Origin: Cognatundibacterium oligocarboniphilum
Lineage (GTDB): Bacteria > Pseudomonadota > Gammaproteobacteria > Burkholderiales > Burkholderiaceae_D
Direction: 5' to 3'
Assembly: GCF_013377855.1 (NCBI RefSeq)
Contig: NZ_JABXYJ010000004.1
Location: forward strand, 310,001-374,000
Length of the DNA stretch: 64,000 nucleotides
The position numbers were made by a program, and so were the translations under genes. Positions within the stretch are counted from its first letter, which is position 1. Each line of letters begins with the position of its first letter. This document shows, piece by piece, positions 53,281 to 61,611 of the stretch. The notes beneath the pieces are model-generated. The model searched no databases and was not told where the DNA came from. It saw only the letters and a program-made list of their open reading frames with translations.

Positions 53281-53799
53281 TTACTTGACGGTGACACTGA
53301 TCTGACCCAGTTCGGTGTTGCCCTGTGCCTTGGCATTGATCTCATTTTTTGCCTGCCACTGGAACGGCACTTTGACGACTTCCCGTCCGCCGCCTTCGCG
53401 GGCGGCTTCCACCAGTAACTGGTAATCGCCGGCGGGCAGTTTTGCCAGCACGCCTTTGTCGCCGCTGAATACCATGCTGTGTTCACCGGTGGTGCGGGTT
53501 GCACCACTGAGACCATCGACCGGCATCTGCAATTCGCGACCGCTGCGACGCCACCACTGACGCAGGTCTTTCAGCCATTTGCTGCCTTCGTTATCGCGTT
53601 TTTTCAGGTCATACCAGACCGCCAGATTGCCCGCAAAAGTCTGGTCGGGTTTTTCAATCCAGATGGCGACATAGGGTTTGTGATATTCCGCCACATTCAG
53701 TCGCGGCACTTCCACCCGGACAGTGAGATCAGCTGCCAGCGTATTCATTGTCGCTGTGCCGAGCAGGCCGGAGATGGCAAACGGGAGCAGGTTGCGCAT
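53281..53799 (-). CDS. DUF2271 protein with flavinylation motif
   Basis: 172 aa from the ATG at 53799 (a longer frame to 54060 would overlap the PepSY gene). Signal peptide (LPFAISGLLGTATMNTLAA), then the DUF2271 core PYVAIWIEKPDQTFAGNLA, LKDLRQWWRRSGRE. DGLSGAT at residues 95-101 fits the ApbE target motif Dxx(S/T)GAT, so Thr101 should carry covalent FMN. That would make this a periplasmic flavoprotein handing electrons to an acceptor such as a ferri-siderophore. apbE is two genes downstream. The motif is seen directly; the modification is inferred from established ApbE biology. Confidence 0.9.
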   Translation of the reverse strand: MRNLLPFAISGLLGTATMNTLAADLTVRVEVPRLNVAEYHKPYVAIWIEKPDQTFAGNLAVWYDLKKRDNEGSKWLKDLRQWWRRSGRELQMPVDGLSGATRTTGEHSMVFSGDKGVLAKLPAGDYQLLVEAAREGGGREVVKVPFQWQAKNEINAKAQGNTELGQISVTVK

Positions 53800-53897
53800 A
53801 ATGTAAAGCCTCGTGATGAACAAAAAAAGAACAGACAAAACCGGAAAAAAGATCGATGTCCGACACCAGACAGCAGCGCCGGTCAGCCGTCGCATCA

Positions 53898-54539
53898 TCA
53901 GTGCATGAAGATCACGATCAGTAGTACTGGCAGCACCACACCGTAACCCACCAGCGGCCAGGTGGCAGACCGGTTGGCTGCATGCATTTTCAGCAGCAAC
54001 AAGCCGGTGACGCAGAAAATCAGGCAACCGGCGGCAAACGCATCGATAAACCAGTTCCACGCGCTGCCGGTATTGCGGCCTTTGTGCAGGTCGTTCAGAT
54101 AAGCAATCCAGCCGCGCTCGGTCAGTTCGTATTCCAGCGCACCGCTGTCGAGTTCAATCCTGAGCCAGGCGTCGCCACCGGGACGGGGCAGCGCCAGATA
54201 GGCTTCTTCCGGCGACCATTCCGGCGCCTGCTTTGCGGTGTCGATGCCGAGCTCCTCAACGAGCCAGTCGCGCACCGCTTCAGGCAGCGTTGCCGCATCG
54301 TCATTGCGCGCGACGATCACCTGATCCAGCAGCGCCGACGGCAGCGTGCCGGTCTTGTTGCTGATTGCCGGATGCGCCTCAATCTGGGCGGCATGGTTCA
54401 GCGTGATACCGGTTGCGGCAAACAGCATCATCGCCACCAGACACATGGCAGAGCTGATCCAGTGCCACTGGTGCAGATAGCGCAGCCAGAACGCGCGCCG
54501 CTGCTGGCTGGCATGGGAGAGCTGTTGCGGTACATCCAT
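53898..54539 (-). CDS. PepSY-associated membrane protein
   Basis: 213 aa. Helix 1 (SSAMCLVAMMLFAATGITLN) is flanked by His residues (LRYLHQWHW, TLNHAA), a periplasmic PepSY-like domain follows (about 60-150, DAWLRIELDSGALEYELTER), then helices 2 and 3 (about 160-210) with ..LNDLHKGRNTG ahead of them. The histidines are positioned to bind haem b across the membrane, as in PepSY-TM ferric reductases. It is the first gene of the operon and starts 10 bp after a Fur box. It is the expected membrane link between the cytosolic reductase and the flavinylated DUF2271 protein. Confidence 0.9.
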   Translation of the reverse strand: MDVPQQLSHASQQRRAFWLRYLHQWHWISSAMCLVAMMLFAATGITLNHAAQIEAHPAISNKTGTLPSALLDQVIVARNDDAATLPEAVRDWLVEELGIDTAKQAPEWSPEEAYLALPRPGGDAWLRIELDSGALEYELTERGWIAYLNDLHKGRNTGSAWNWFIDAFAAGCLIFCVTGLLLLKMHAANRSATWPLVGYGVVLPVLLIVIFMH

Positions 54540-54549
54540 AATGCATACT

Positions 54550-54568
54550 TTAAATGATAATTATTCTC
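54550..54568 (-). promoter_or_regulatory. Fur box upstream of the PepSY operon
   Basis: The 19-mer matches GATAATGATAATCATTATC at 14 positions, including the run TGATAAT. It is 10 bp from the PepSY start codon and about 160 bp from divergent glmU, so it should control the PepSY operon: repressed with iron, open when iron is low. Confidence 0.8.
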
Positions 54569-54725
54569 AATTATATACGAAGGGTGGCAGCGGAAAGAAT
54601 TTTTTCTGTTGGTTTTCCATGGTAATGCCCGGTTTCCGGTTAGGATTTGCGCTGGCGCAGCATGGCTCACTGTCATGTGCATGTTAAAATTTTAAGTATT
54701 TCCCCATTTTTAAAAAACAGATGCT

Positions 54726-56087
54726 ATGAATGTTGTGATTCTCGCTGCCGGCATGGGCAAACGCATGCAATCTTCGTTGCCGAAAGTATTGCACCCGCTC
54801 GCCGGAAAAGCATTGCTGCAGCATGTGATCGATACTGCGCGCAGCCTGCAGGCGCATTCGATTTGTGTGATTTACGGCCATGGCGGCGATCAGGTGTTGT
54901 CGGCGGTGGCTGCAGAAGATCTGAAATTTGCACGTCAGGAGCCGCAGCTTGGTACCGGTCATGCGGTGGCGCAGGCGATTCCGGTCCTGGATGACGCGGT
55001 ACCGACCCTGGTGCTGTACGGCGATGTGCCGCTGACCACGACGTCCAGTCTGCAGCGTCTGGTGGATGTGGCAGGCCGCGACAAGCTGGCGATTCTGACG
55101 GCAGTCATGGATGACCCGACCGGGCTGGGTCGCATCGTGCGTGAAAATGGGCAGATCGTCCGGATTGTGGAACAGAAAGATGCCAGCGAGGCAGAGCGTG
55201 CGATCCGCGAAATCAATACCGGCATCATGATCGTGCCGACCCCGCAGCTCAGAGAGTGGCTCGGACAATTATCAAATAATAATGCGCAGGGCGAATATTA
55301 TCTGACCGATATCGTCGCCAGCGCGGTGGCGGCCGGTGTACCGGTGGTGTCGGCGCAGCCCGGTGCGATCTGGGAAACGCTGGGTGTGAACAGCAAAGTG
55401 CAGCTGGCGGAACTGGAGCGCATCCATCAGGGCAATATTGCACGTCAGTTGCTGGAGCAGGGCGTGACGCTGATGGACCCGGCGCGTATCGATGTGCGCG
55501 GCAAGCTGGTCTGCGGACGGGATGTGACGATTGATGTCGGCTGCGTATTTGAAGGTACGGTCACGCTGGCAGATGGCGTCAGCATCGGCGCGCACAGCGT
55601 GCTGCGCAACGCACATATCGATGCCGGTGCCATTATCAGACCGTTCTGCCACATCGAAGATGCCACCGTCGGCGCGCAGGCCCAGATCGGCCCATACGCA
55701 AGACTGCGCCCAGGCACCATACTGGCCGAAGATGTGCATATCGGGAATTTCGTCGAGGTCAAAAACAGCCAGATTGCTGCCCACAGCAAGGCCAATCATC
55801 TGGCGTATATCGGCGACGCCACGGTCGGCAGCCGCGTCAATATCGGTGCCGGCACCATCACCTGCAATTACGATGGCGCCAATAAATTCCGTACCGTGAT
55901 CGAAGATGATGCCTTTATCGGCAGCGACACCCAGCTGGTAGCGCCGGTACGGGTCGGCAAGGGCGCAACGCTGGGCGCCGGCACCACGCTGACGAAGGAC
56001 GCGCCGGAAGGCAAGCTGACGGTCTCCCGTGCGCGGCAGATCACGATCGACAACTGGCAACGTCCGGTCAAACTCAAGAAAGTATAA
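54726..56087 (+). CDS. glmU: Bifunctional UDP-GlcNAc pyrophosphorylase / GlcN-1-P acetyltransferase
   Basis: 453 aa, full length. Uridyltransferase part: [38 protein letters not shown]. Left-handed beta-helix part: [46 protein letters not shown]. It makes UDP-GlcNAc from GlcN-1-P for peptidoglycan and lipopolysaccharide. It is often directly followed by glmS in betaproteobacteria; here about 7 kb of other genes lies between them. Confidence 0.97.
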   Translation: MNVVILAAGMGKRMQSSLPKVLHPLAGKALLQHVIDTARSLQAHSICVIYGHGGDQVLSAVAAEDLKFARQEPQLGTGHAVAQAIPVLDDAVPTLVLYGDVPLTTTSSLQRLVDVAGRDKLAILTAVMDDPTGLGRIVRENGQIVRIVEQKDASEAERAIREINTGIMIVPTPQLREWLGQLSNNNAQGEYYLTDIVASAVAAGVPVVSAQPGAIWETLGVNSKVQLAELERIHQGNIARQLLEQGVTLMDPARIDVRGKLVCGRDVTIDVGCVFEGTVTLADGVSIGAHSVLRNAHIDAGAIIRPFCHIEDATVGAQAQIGPYARLRPGTILAEDVHIGNFVEVKNSQIAAHSKANHLAYIGDATVGSRVNIGAGTITCNYDGANKFRTVIEDDAFIGSDTQLVAPVRVGKGATLGAGTTLTKDAPEGKLTVSRARQITIDNWQRPVKLKKV

Positions 56088-56134
56088 ATAATAGACGGTG
56101 GCAGTACGCCCGGTACGCAGGGTATTGCTTCGTC

Positions 56135-56172
56135 AACCGGCCTGCACAACAGAATGTGTCGGCCGGTTTTTT
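56135..56172 (+). terminator. Intrinsic terminator after glmU
   Basis: An 8-bp stem AACCGGCC / GGCCGGTT with an 18-nt loop (partly self-paired, CACA/TGTG) is followed by Ts. It lies about 48 bp after the glmU stop. Confidence 0.85.
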
Positions 56173-56208
56173 ATTTTGCGGGATGTCGCGGATGGCGATG
56201 ATTGCTCC

Positions 56209-56970
56209 TCACAGGCCGCTGTCGGGATAACGCATCAACAGTTGTTGCGCTGCGCCAGCCTGTGGCGTCTGCTTGCTGACGGCCTGTTCCAGATATTGTT
56301 TTGCGACCTCAGGCTGGTGCCTGGCGATGGCAAGCCGTGCGGCCCGCAGCCAGACGGCGCCACGAAATGGCAGACCGCTTTCCTCAAACGAGCTGTCATT
56401 CAGAATCTGTTGCAGCAATTGCGTCCCCTGTGTCTGACGCTGCATCGCTTCCGGTAATGCCAGAAAGGTATTGGCGGCGACAAATTCGATTTCCAGCGCT
56501 ACCGGTACCTGGCCGTGCCGCTCGCTGCGGAATTCCGGTGCTATTTGCAAGGCCTGATCCAGCAATGCCATGCCTTGTTGCAAATGGTTTGCCTGTGCAT
56601 GGCGGTCGCGATCTGTTGCCGCCAGTTTGCTGGTGGCGGCACCGCTGTATGCCATCAGCAGCGGATTGCCGGGTTCTTGCTGCAACAAGCTGGAAAAGCC
56701 CGCCGCTGCCCGTTGCATTGACTGGCAGTTTTGCTCGGACTCTGCCTGCTGCAATGAATTGACCATGTCCTGATGCAGCCAGGCAGCGACAGCCTGTTCG
56801 GCACGCGCCTGCACCGAACACGGTGTTTCCGTGGTCAGCTGTTGCATTGCCTGCCGGAACGCAGTTTCGGAAAATGCCATTGCCTGGGGGCTCAAAGCCA
56901 GATTGCCAGCCAGGGCCAGTCCCGACCACTGAAGGTAGCGAAAAAAACGGGAAGCGGATGTATTTGCCAT
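56209..56970 (-). CDS. Exported helical (TPR-like) protein of unknown function
   Basis: 253 aa from the ATG at 56970, with AGGAGTACATC upstream; a longer frame to 57183 is rejected. A signal peptide (YLQWSGLALAGNLALSPQAMA) is followed by helical repeats (VQARAEQAVAAWLHQDMV, QGMALLDQALQIAPEF, RGAVWLRAARLAIARHQPEV). Such proteins in related genomes sit near ABC-2 type exporters, but none is present here. No family is recognised; it is presumably a periplasmic scaffold. Confidence 0.72.
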   Translation of the reverse strand: MANTSASRFFRYLQWSGLALAGNLALSPQAMAFSETAFRQAMQQLTTETPCSVQARAEQAVAAWLHQDMVNSLQQAESEQNCQSMQRAAAGFSSLLQQEPGNPLLMAYSGAATSKLAATDRDRHAQANHLQQGMALLDQALQIAPEFRSERHGQVPVALEIEFVAANTFLALPEAMQRQTQGTQLLQQILNDSSFEESGLPFRGAVWLRAARLAIARHQPEVAKQYLEQAVSKQTPQAGAAQQLLMRYPDSGL

Positions 56971-57209
56971 GATGTACTCCTGAAAGGTGAAAAGGTTGTC
57001 GGTCACTGCCACCGCAGAATAGGTATGCCGCTTCGCTGCTGCCAGCCGGATGCGATAAAGCGCGGGTTTGGGTCGTGAACTGTGCACCTGGTACCGTGAA
57101 CGGGGACTGTCTTGTGGCGTTATCGGATGGCTGAGCAAACTAATTTCACCTTTCCGGCGACATGAAAAACGGATCTGCCCCATGTATACTCGGCGTCATA
57201 GGAGTCTGT

Positions 57210-57965
57210 ATGAAATCTGTAACCGTTTTATCTTCCCGTCAGCAAAAAACCGGTATGTTGCTGCGCGGTGCGCGCGATACGTTGCCGATGCTGGTCGGTG
57301 CGGCGCCGTTCGGCATGATCTTTGGTGCACTGGTGGCGACCAGTCCGATGCTGCCGTGGCACGGGCAACTGATGTCGCTGACGGTGTATGCCGGATCGAG
57401 TCAGTTTATTGCCGCCGGCCTGGTCGCCAGCCATACCGGCATGCTGGTGATCTGGCTCACCACGCTGATCGTGAATCTGCGCCATATGCTGTATGCCGCC
57501 ACTCTGTTGCCGCATGTGGCGCATCTGTCGTCGCGCTGGCGCTGGCTGCTCGGATTTTTGCTGACTGATGAAACCTTTGCGGTCGTCGCCGGTTACCATC
57601 AGCGCGTTTTGTCAGCGGATGAACAACGCTATGCACACTGGTATTTTCTGGGGTCGGGGCTGGCGATGTACGGCAACTGGCAGGTCTGGACGCTGGTGGG
57701 TCTGCTGTTTGGCACCTTATTTCCGCAGTTGCAGAATATGGGTCTGGACTACGCGATGGTGGCGACGTTTCTTGCCATTGTCGTGCCGCAGCTGTCGCGC
57801 ATACCTCAGCTGGCAGCGGCGCTGGCAGCGGGCAGTTTTGCCTACCTGTTGCAGGGCATGCCTTACAAGCTGGGCTTGATGGCGGCAGTGCTGATCGGTG
57901 TTTTAACCGGCATGGCCTTGTCGAAGCGCGGTGCGCAAGACGGTCAAAAGGGGGGCGCAGCATGA
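57210..57965 (+). CDS. azlC: AzlC family branched-chain amino acid exporter, large subunit
   Basis: 251 aa from the ATG at 57210 (GGAG upstream; 57162 rejected). Eight hydrophobic segments; AzlC landmarks include RDTLPMLVGAAPFGMIFGAL, TVYAGSSQFIAAGLV and RHMLYAATLLPHVAHLSSRW. AzlC and AzlD together export branched-chain amino acids or analogues. It overlaps azlD by 4 bp (ATGA). No regulator is adjacent; the nearest AsnC-type gene is about 4.5 kb away. Confidence 0.94.
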   Translation: MKSVTVLSSRQQKTGMLLRGARDTLPMLVGAAPFGMIFGALVATSPMLPWHGQLMSLTVYAGSSQFIAAGLVASHTGMLVIWLTTLIVNLRHMLYAATLLPHVAHLSSRWRWLLGFLLTDETFAVVAGYHQRVLSADEQRYAHWYFLGSGLAMYGNWQVWTLVGLLFGTLFPQLQNMGLDYAMVATFLAIVVPQLSRIPQLAAALAAGSFAYLLQGMPYKLGLMAAVLIGVLTGMALSKRGAQDGQKGGAA

Positions 57966-58285
57966 ATTACGCACTGATGATTGGCGGCATGGCAGTGGTG
58001 ACTGTGCTGGTGAAGGCGCTCTTTTTTATTCTCGGCGACCGCATCGTATTCCCCCGCTGGCTCAGTCTGGCGCTGAGTTTTGTGCCGGTCACGGTGCTGA
58101 CGGCGATCATCACGCCGATGATTCTGGCGCCGCATGATAAAGGTCTGGAACTCACTACCCATAATCCGCAATTACTGGCATCGTTGGTGACGATCGTGGT
58201 TTGCGTACTGAGCCGCCGTCAGATGCTGACGATCGTGGCAGGTTTGCTGAGTTTTTTCTTTTTCCAGTGGCAGCTGGCGCACTGA
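57962..58285 (+). CDS. azlD: AzlD family exporter small subunit
   Basis: 107 aa with four membrane helices. Family pattern: MIGGMAVVTVLVKALFFIL, GDRIVFPRWLSLALSFVPVT, ILAPHDKGLEL. It overlaps azlC by ATGA and is its obligate partner in branched-chain amino acid export. Confidence 0.93.
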   Translation: MNYALMIGGMAVVTVLVKALFFILGDRIVFPRWLSLALSFVPVTVLTAIITPMILAPHDKGLELTTHNPQLLASLVTIVVCVLSRRQMLTIVAGLLSFFFFQWQLAH

Positions 58286-58327
58286 CAAACTGAAGTATTT
58301 GAAATGCTAAAACGTATTCAAAGATTT

Positions 58328-58367
58328 TCCGGTGCGGTTGTATCGGCTGTATGTGACAACCACACCG
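58328..58367. terminator. Hairpin between convergent azlD and SDR genes
   Basis: A 13-position stem CCGGTGCGGTTGT / ACAACCACACCGG with one mismatch and a 14-nt loop. It has no T-run on either strand. It may end both convergent transcripts weakly or block read-through. Confidence 0.5.
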
Positions 58368-58413
58368 GACGCCGGATGTACAACCCGATCGTCCGGCTGG
58401 CGACCTGACCCGG

Positions 58414-59232
58414 TTAATGCGGCCTGACTTCTTTTTTCAGTGCCGCCATCGCCATTTTATCAACCAACGCTGGCGCTAACAGTTTCAGCCAGCGTCCCAG
58501 TTTCCCTTTGCCGGTCATCACCACATCGCGCTGCCGCTGTTCCATACCATGCAGGATCAGCCGCGCGCATTCTTCCACCGGCATGGCATCGTCTTCTTTC
58601 AGGCCGCTGCTGCCCGCGGCTTCACCGGCAGCGTTGTAGCCGTGATAGCGAATGCGCGTGGCGACCACGCCGGGATACGCGAGTGTGACGCTGACGCCGG
58701 CTTCGGCAAGCTCGGTACGCAGGCTTTCAAAAAAACCGTTCATGGCAAATTTGCTGGCGCTGTATGCTGTCCGGCCGGGAACGCCGATCAGTCCGGCAAG
58801 GGAAGACACGGCGACGATGCTGCCCCGCGACTGTTTCAGATATGGCAGCGCCGCGTGGGTGCACCACAGGCTGCCCCAGAAATTAATCCGCATCAGTTCT
58901 TCGTACCAGCCGAGGTTTTCCACGTCGCTGAATAAGGCCTGCGCCGATTTGCCGGCGTTATTGATCAGCGCATCAATCCGGCCGTAGCTGGCAACGGCAG
59001 TCTGTATCAGGTGGCGGCAATCGGCTTCGATGCCGACATCCGTTCTCACGACCAGACAGCTGGCGCCTGACTGGCGGCATGCGCTGGCAACCTGTTGCAA
59101 GGCTTCGGTGTTGCGCGCCGCCAGCACCAGCGCCACGCTGCTGCCATGCCGTTGCGCCAGCTGGCGCGCCATTTCAGCACCGATGCCGTCCGAACTGCCG
59201 GTAATAATGACAACCTGCTGTGACTGGCTCAT
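58414..59232 (-). CDS. Short-chain dehydrogenase/reductase
   Basis: 272 aa. Rossmann motif VVIITGSSDGIGAEMA, NAG motif LINNAGKSAQ, catalytic Ser in IVAVSSLAGLIG and YxxxK in TAYSASKFAMNG. The C-terminal stretch (LKLLAPALVDKMAMAALKKEVRPH) suggests a membrane-attached tail. It overlaps the class II aldolase gene by 4 bp and is the last gene of the HD-aldolase-SDR operon. It would oxidise or reduce a metabolite of that pathway; the substrate is unknown. Confidence 0.93.
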   Translation of the reverse strand: MSQSQQVVIITGSSDGIGAEMARQLAQRHGSSVALVLAARNTEALQQVASACRQSGASCLVVRTDVGIEADCRHLIQTAVASYGRIDALINNAGKSAQALFSDVENLGWYEELMRINFWGSLWCTHAALPYLKQSRGSIVAVSSLAGLIGVPGRTAYSASKFAMNGFFESLRTELAEAGVSVTLAYPGVVATRIRYHGYNAAGEAAGSSGLKEDDAMPVEECARLILHGMEQRQRDVVMTGKGKLGRWLKLLAPALVDKMAMAALKKEVRPH

Positions 59233-59984
59233 GATTTGTAGCTTTCATCCATGCGATCGAGCTTGCGGATCAGCGATGGCCAGACAAACGCACCGCCGAG
59301 GCCGCCGGTCTGTACCCGCATCGATTCCGCCACGCCTGACACGATCGCCGGATTCACATGCACCAGCTCACCGCCAGCCTGCGCCGCCAGCTGGATCTGG
59401 CAGGTGGCTTCAAAGGTGTACATTGAGAGAAACGCATCCGCAATGCTTTTGCCGACGGTCAGCAGGCCGTGGTTGCGCAGCATGAGGAAATTGGCATGAC
59501 CCATATCCGCCTGCAGGCGTGGTTTTTCTTCATCGCGGAAAGCGACGCCTTCGTAATCGTGATAAGCGAGCGAAGCCAGCACAAACGTCGATTGCTGGGA
59601 CAGCGGCAGCACGCCGCAGCGCTGGGCGCTGACGGCCACACCGGCTCTGGTATGGGTGTGCAGCACGCACTGCACATCTTCCCGCGCTGCATGTACGGCG
59701 CTGTGAATCACAAAGCCGGCCGGATTCACGGGAAACGGCGAATCAATCACCTTGTTGCACTGCTGATCGACTTTCACCAGCGACGACGCGGTGATTTCAT
59801 CAAACATCAGGCCGTAAGGATTAATCAGGAAATGATGCTCCGGTCCCGGCAGCCGGGCGCTGATATGGGTGAAAACCAGATCGCTCCAGCCATACGCGGC
59901 AACCAGCCGGTAGCAGGCGGCCAGATCAACCCGTAATTGCCATTCTTCGGCACTGACCTGATCTTTGAGGGAAGGGATATGCAT
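59229..59984 (-). CDS. Class II aldolase/adducin family protein
   Basis: 251 aa from the ATG at 59984 (MHIPSLKDQVSAEEWQLRVD). Family marks: GWSDLVFTHISARLPG near the start, HFLINPYGLMFDEITASSLV, the zinc ligands LHTHTRAGVAV and NHGLLTVGKSI. Members include L-fuculose-phosphate and ribulose-phosphate epimerase/aldolases. The normal fourth zinc ligand is the His of the HGL motif. It lies 51 bp after the HD gene and overlaps the SDR gene. The substrate is not predictable from sequence. Confidence 0.93.
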   Translation of the reverse strand: MHIPSLKDQVSAEEWQLRVDLAACYRLVAAYGWSDLVFTHISARLPGPEHHFLINPYGLMFDEITASSLVKVDQQCNKVIDSPFPVNPAGFVIHSAVHAAREDVQCVLHTHTRAGVAVSAQRCGVLPLSQQSTFVLASLAYHDYEGVAFRDEEKPRLQADMGHANFLMLRNHGLLTVGKSIADAFLSMYTFEATCQIQLAAQAGGELVHVNPAIVSGVAESMRVQTGGLGGAFVWPSLIRKLDRMDESYKS

Positions 59985-60035
59985 GGTGTCTCCGTGAGTT
60001 TGAATGTGTCGGTATGTTGAAATCGTGGTTCGCAA

Positions 60036-60620
60036 TCAGGACTGCCCTTTCATCGCCGCTTTGTAAATCGTATTGCGCGGCTGCGCAAACAGGCGCCGCA
60101 GCATCGGCTCGAATTCAATGACAGGAAAGGTTTCGGCATGGGCGTCAAAGGCCGGGTTGTCGTACAGCGCACAGAATTCTGCAGTACGTTCAAAATGCGG
60201 ATGCCCACGGAATTGCTCGCGCATGTCGCGATCCATGCCGATGTGATGGAAAAAATAATAGCCCTGAAAAATACCGTGGTTCTGCACCATCCACAGGTTT
60301 TCCTCACTGACAAAAGGTTTCAGGATAGCAGCAGCAATATCGGGATGATTGAAGCTGCCCAGCGTGTCGCCAATATCGTGCAGCAGTGCGCAGCACACAT
60401 ATTCCTCGTCCCGGCCGTCGCGCAGGGCACGGGTCGCGGTTTGCAGCGAATGGGTGTAGCGATCGACCGGAAAGCCGCCGTAATCGCCTTCGAGTAATTG
60501 CAGGTGACGGATCACACGTTCTGGCAAGCCCTGGGCAAACTGCCGGAATTCGGTGCCGATGATCTGCCAGTCCTCCTGGGTGCTGTCTTCCATGCGGGTG
60601 AAATGCGCGCGGTGGTGCAT
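60036..60620 (-). CDS. HD-domain protein, PhnZ/MIOX-like diiron oxygenase candidate
   Basis: 194 aa from the ATG at 60620, preceded by GGAGACCAGC. It has the HD pattern with His57 (YTHSLQTATRAL), His81-Asp82 (ALLHDIGDTLG), His92 (SFNHPDIAAAIL), His115 (MVQNHGIFQGYYFFHH) and Asp154 (CALYDNPAFDA). This set and the GIFQGYYFFHH segment resemble the mixed-valent diiron oxygenases PhnZ, TmpB and MIOX rather than phosphohydrolases. It is the first gene of an operon with the aldolase and SDR, suggesting oxidative cleavage of a polyol or phosphonate-like compound. The oxygenase assignment is inferred. Confidence 0.82.
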   Translation of the reverse strand: MHHRAHFTRMEDSTQEDWQIIGTEFRQFAQGLPERVIRHLQLLEGDYGGFPVDRYTHSLQTATRALRDGRDEEYVCCALLHDIGDTLGSFNHPDIAAAILKPFVSEENLWMVQNHGIFQGYYFFHHIGMDRDMREQFRGHPHFERTAEFCALYDNPAFDAHAETFPVIEFEPMLRRLFAQPRNTIYKAAMKGQS

Positions 60621-60709
60621 GCTGGTCTCCTGTGTTTTTATAAAAATTGAATGAGGTTTGACTGAAACAGCCGGATGGCACCACCTTAACGCGCTGACCA
60701 GCGACAAAC

Positions 60710-60725
60710 TGTCAAATATTTTACA
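60710..60725. promoter_or_regulatory. CRP/FNR-family dyad between the HD operon and the regulator gene
   Basis: TGTCAAATATTTTACA is a 16-bp dyad with 7 of 8 pairs matched, of the TGTnA-N6-TnACA type bound by Crp/Fnr proteins. It lies 17 bp upstream of the regulator start and about 90 bp upstream of the HD start, well placed for both autoregulation and control of the operon. Confidence 0.65.
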
Positions 60726-60741
60726 ATCAGGCAGATTCTTC

Positions 60742-61443
60742 ATGGAGCCCCGCATGCCGTCTGCCTTCAGCCTGTCAGTCCTGTTGCACAACCCGTGGTT
60801 TGCCGCGCTGTCAGCCGGATTGCGGCGTGACATGCTGGCGGCGACCGAACGCCGGCATTTGCAACCAGGCGAGATGCTGTTCCGGCAAGGACATGTGCCG
60901 GACGGTTTTTATGCTCTGCTACAGGGCAAACTCAAGATGTCGACCCTGAACGAAGACGGACGCGAGGCGATCCTGACTATGCTCGATGTCGGCACCTGGT
61001 TTGGTGAAATTTCGCTGATCGATGGTCAGCCGCGCACGCACGATGCCACTGCTGTCGGCCATGCAGAGATTCTGGTTATGCCGCCACCGGTGTTCGGGCA
61101 GCTCATGGAACAGGCCGAATTTGCCGGTGCGGTGGCGCGGATGCTGGCGGCGCGCATCCGGCTGCTGTACGGACTGGTGGAGGACGCCAGTCTGCGTTCG
61201 GTCCGGCACCGGGTGGCGCGGCGGCTGGTGCTGCTGTCTAACAGTCATATACCGGTGTCGCACGATGGCCCGGCAGCGATCCCGGTCACTCAGGAATCGC
61301 TGGCGATGATGCTGGGAATCAGTCGCCAGAGCTTATCGAAAGAGCTGAAGTTTTTTGAACAGCAGGGCGCGCTGACACTGGGTTACGGTCAGATCAGCCT
61401 GTTGTCTGTCGCATTATTGACACGTCTCAGCGAAACAGACTGA
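60742..61443 (+). CDS. Crp/Fnr family transcriptional regulator
   Basis: 233 aa from the ATG at 60742 (another ATG at 60754 is possible; an earlier frame to 60658 is rejected). The cyclic-nucleotide-type sensor barrel (residues about 15-135, ERRHLQPGEMLFRQGHVPDG, DVGTWFGEISLIDGQPRTHD) is followed by a winged helix (VTQESLAMMLGISRQSLSKE). No N-terminal Cys set for an Fe-S cluster is present, so it is not FNR itself. It is divergent from the HD operon with a CRP-like dyad between. The ligand is unknown, probably a pathway intermediate or cAMP. Confidence 0.92.
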   Translation: MEPRMPSAFSLSVLLHNPWFAALSAGLRRDMLAATERRHLQPGEMLFRQGHVPDGFYALLQGKLKMSTLNEDGREAILTMLDVGTWFGEISLIDGQPRTHDATAVGHAEILVMPPPVFGQLMEQAEFAGAVARMLAARIRLLYGLVEDASLRSVRHRVARRLVLLSNSHIPVSHDGPAAIPVTQESLAMMLGISRQSLSKELKFFEQQGALTLGYGQISLLSVALLTRLSETD

Positions 61444-61611
61444 TCGTTTGCCTGACAAGACATTTCCGGTCGCCACAGAGGTTTGTTAAAGATTGCAAAT
61501 AAATTGTTTCTTACAGGTATTTTTCGAAAATTCCAGCTATGTTGCAATTCATGGGAGATCAATGCACGATGAAAATAACTGATGTGTGCACGTAACCGAT
61601 TCATAATCAAT

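Noticed and set aside
55272-56060. 262-codon minus frame inside glmU
   Set aside because: glmU motifs are complete on the plus strand; the antisense frame is a composition artefact of the repeated hexapeptides.
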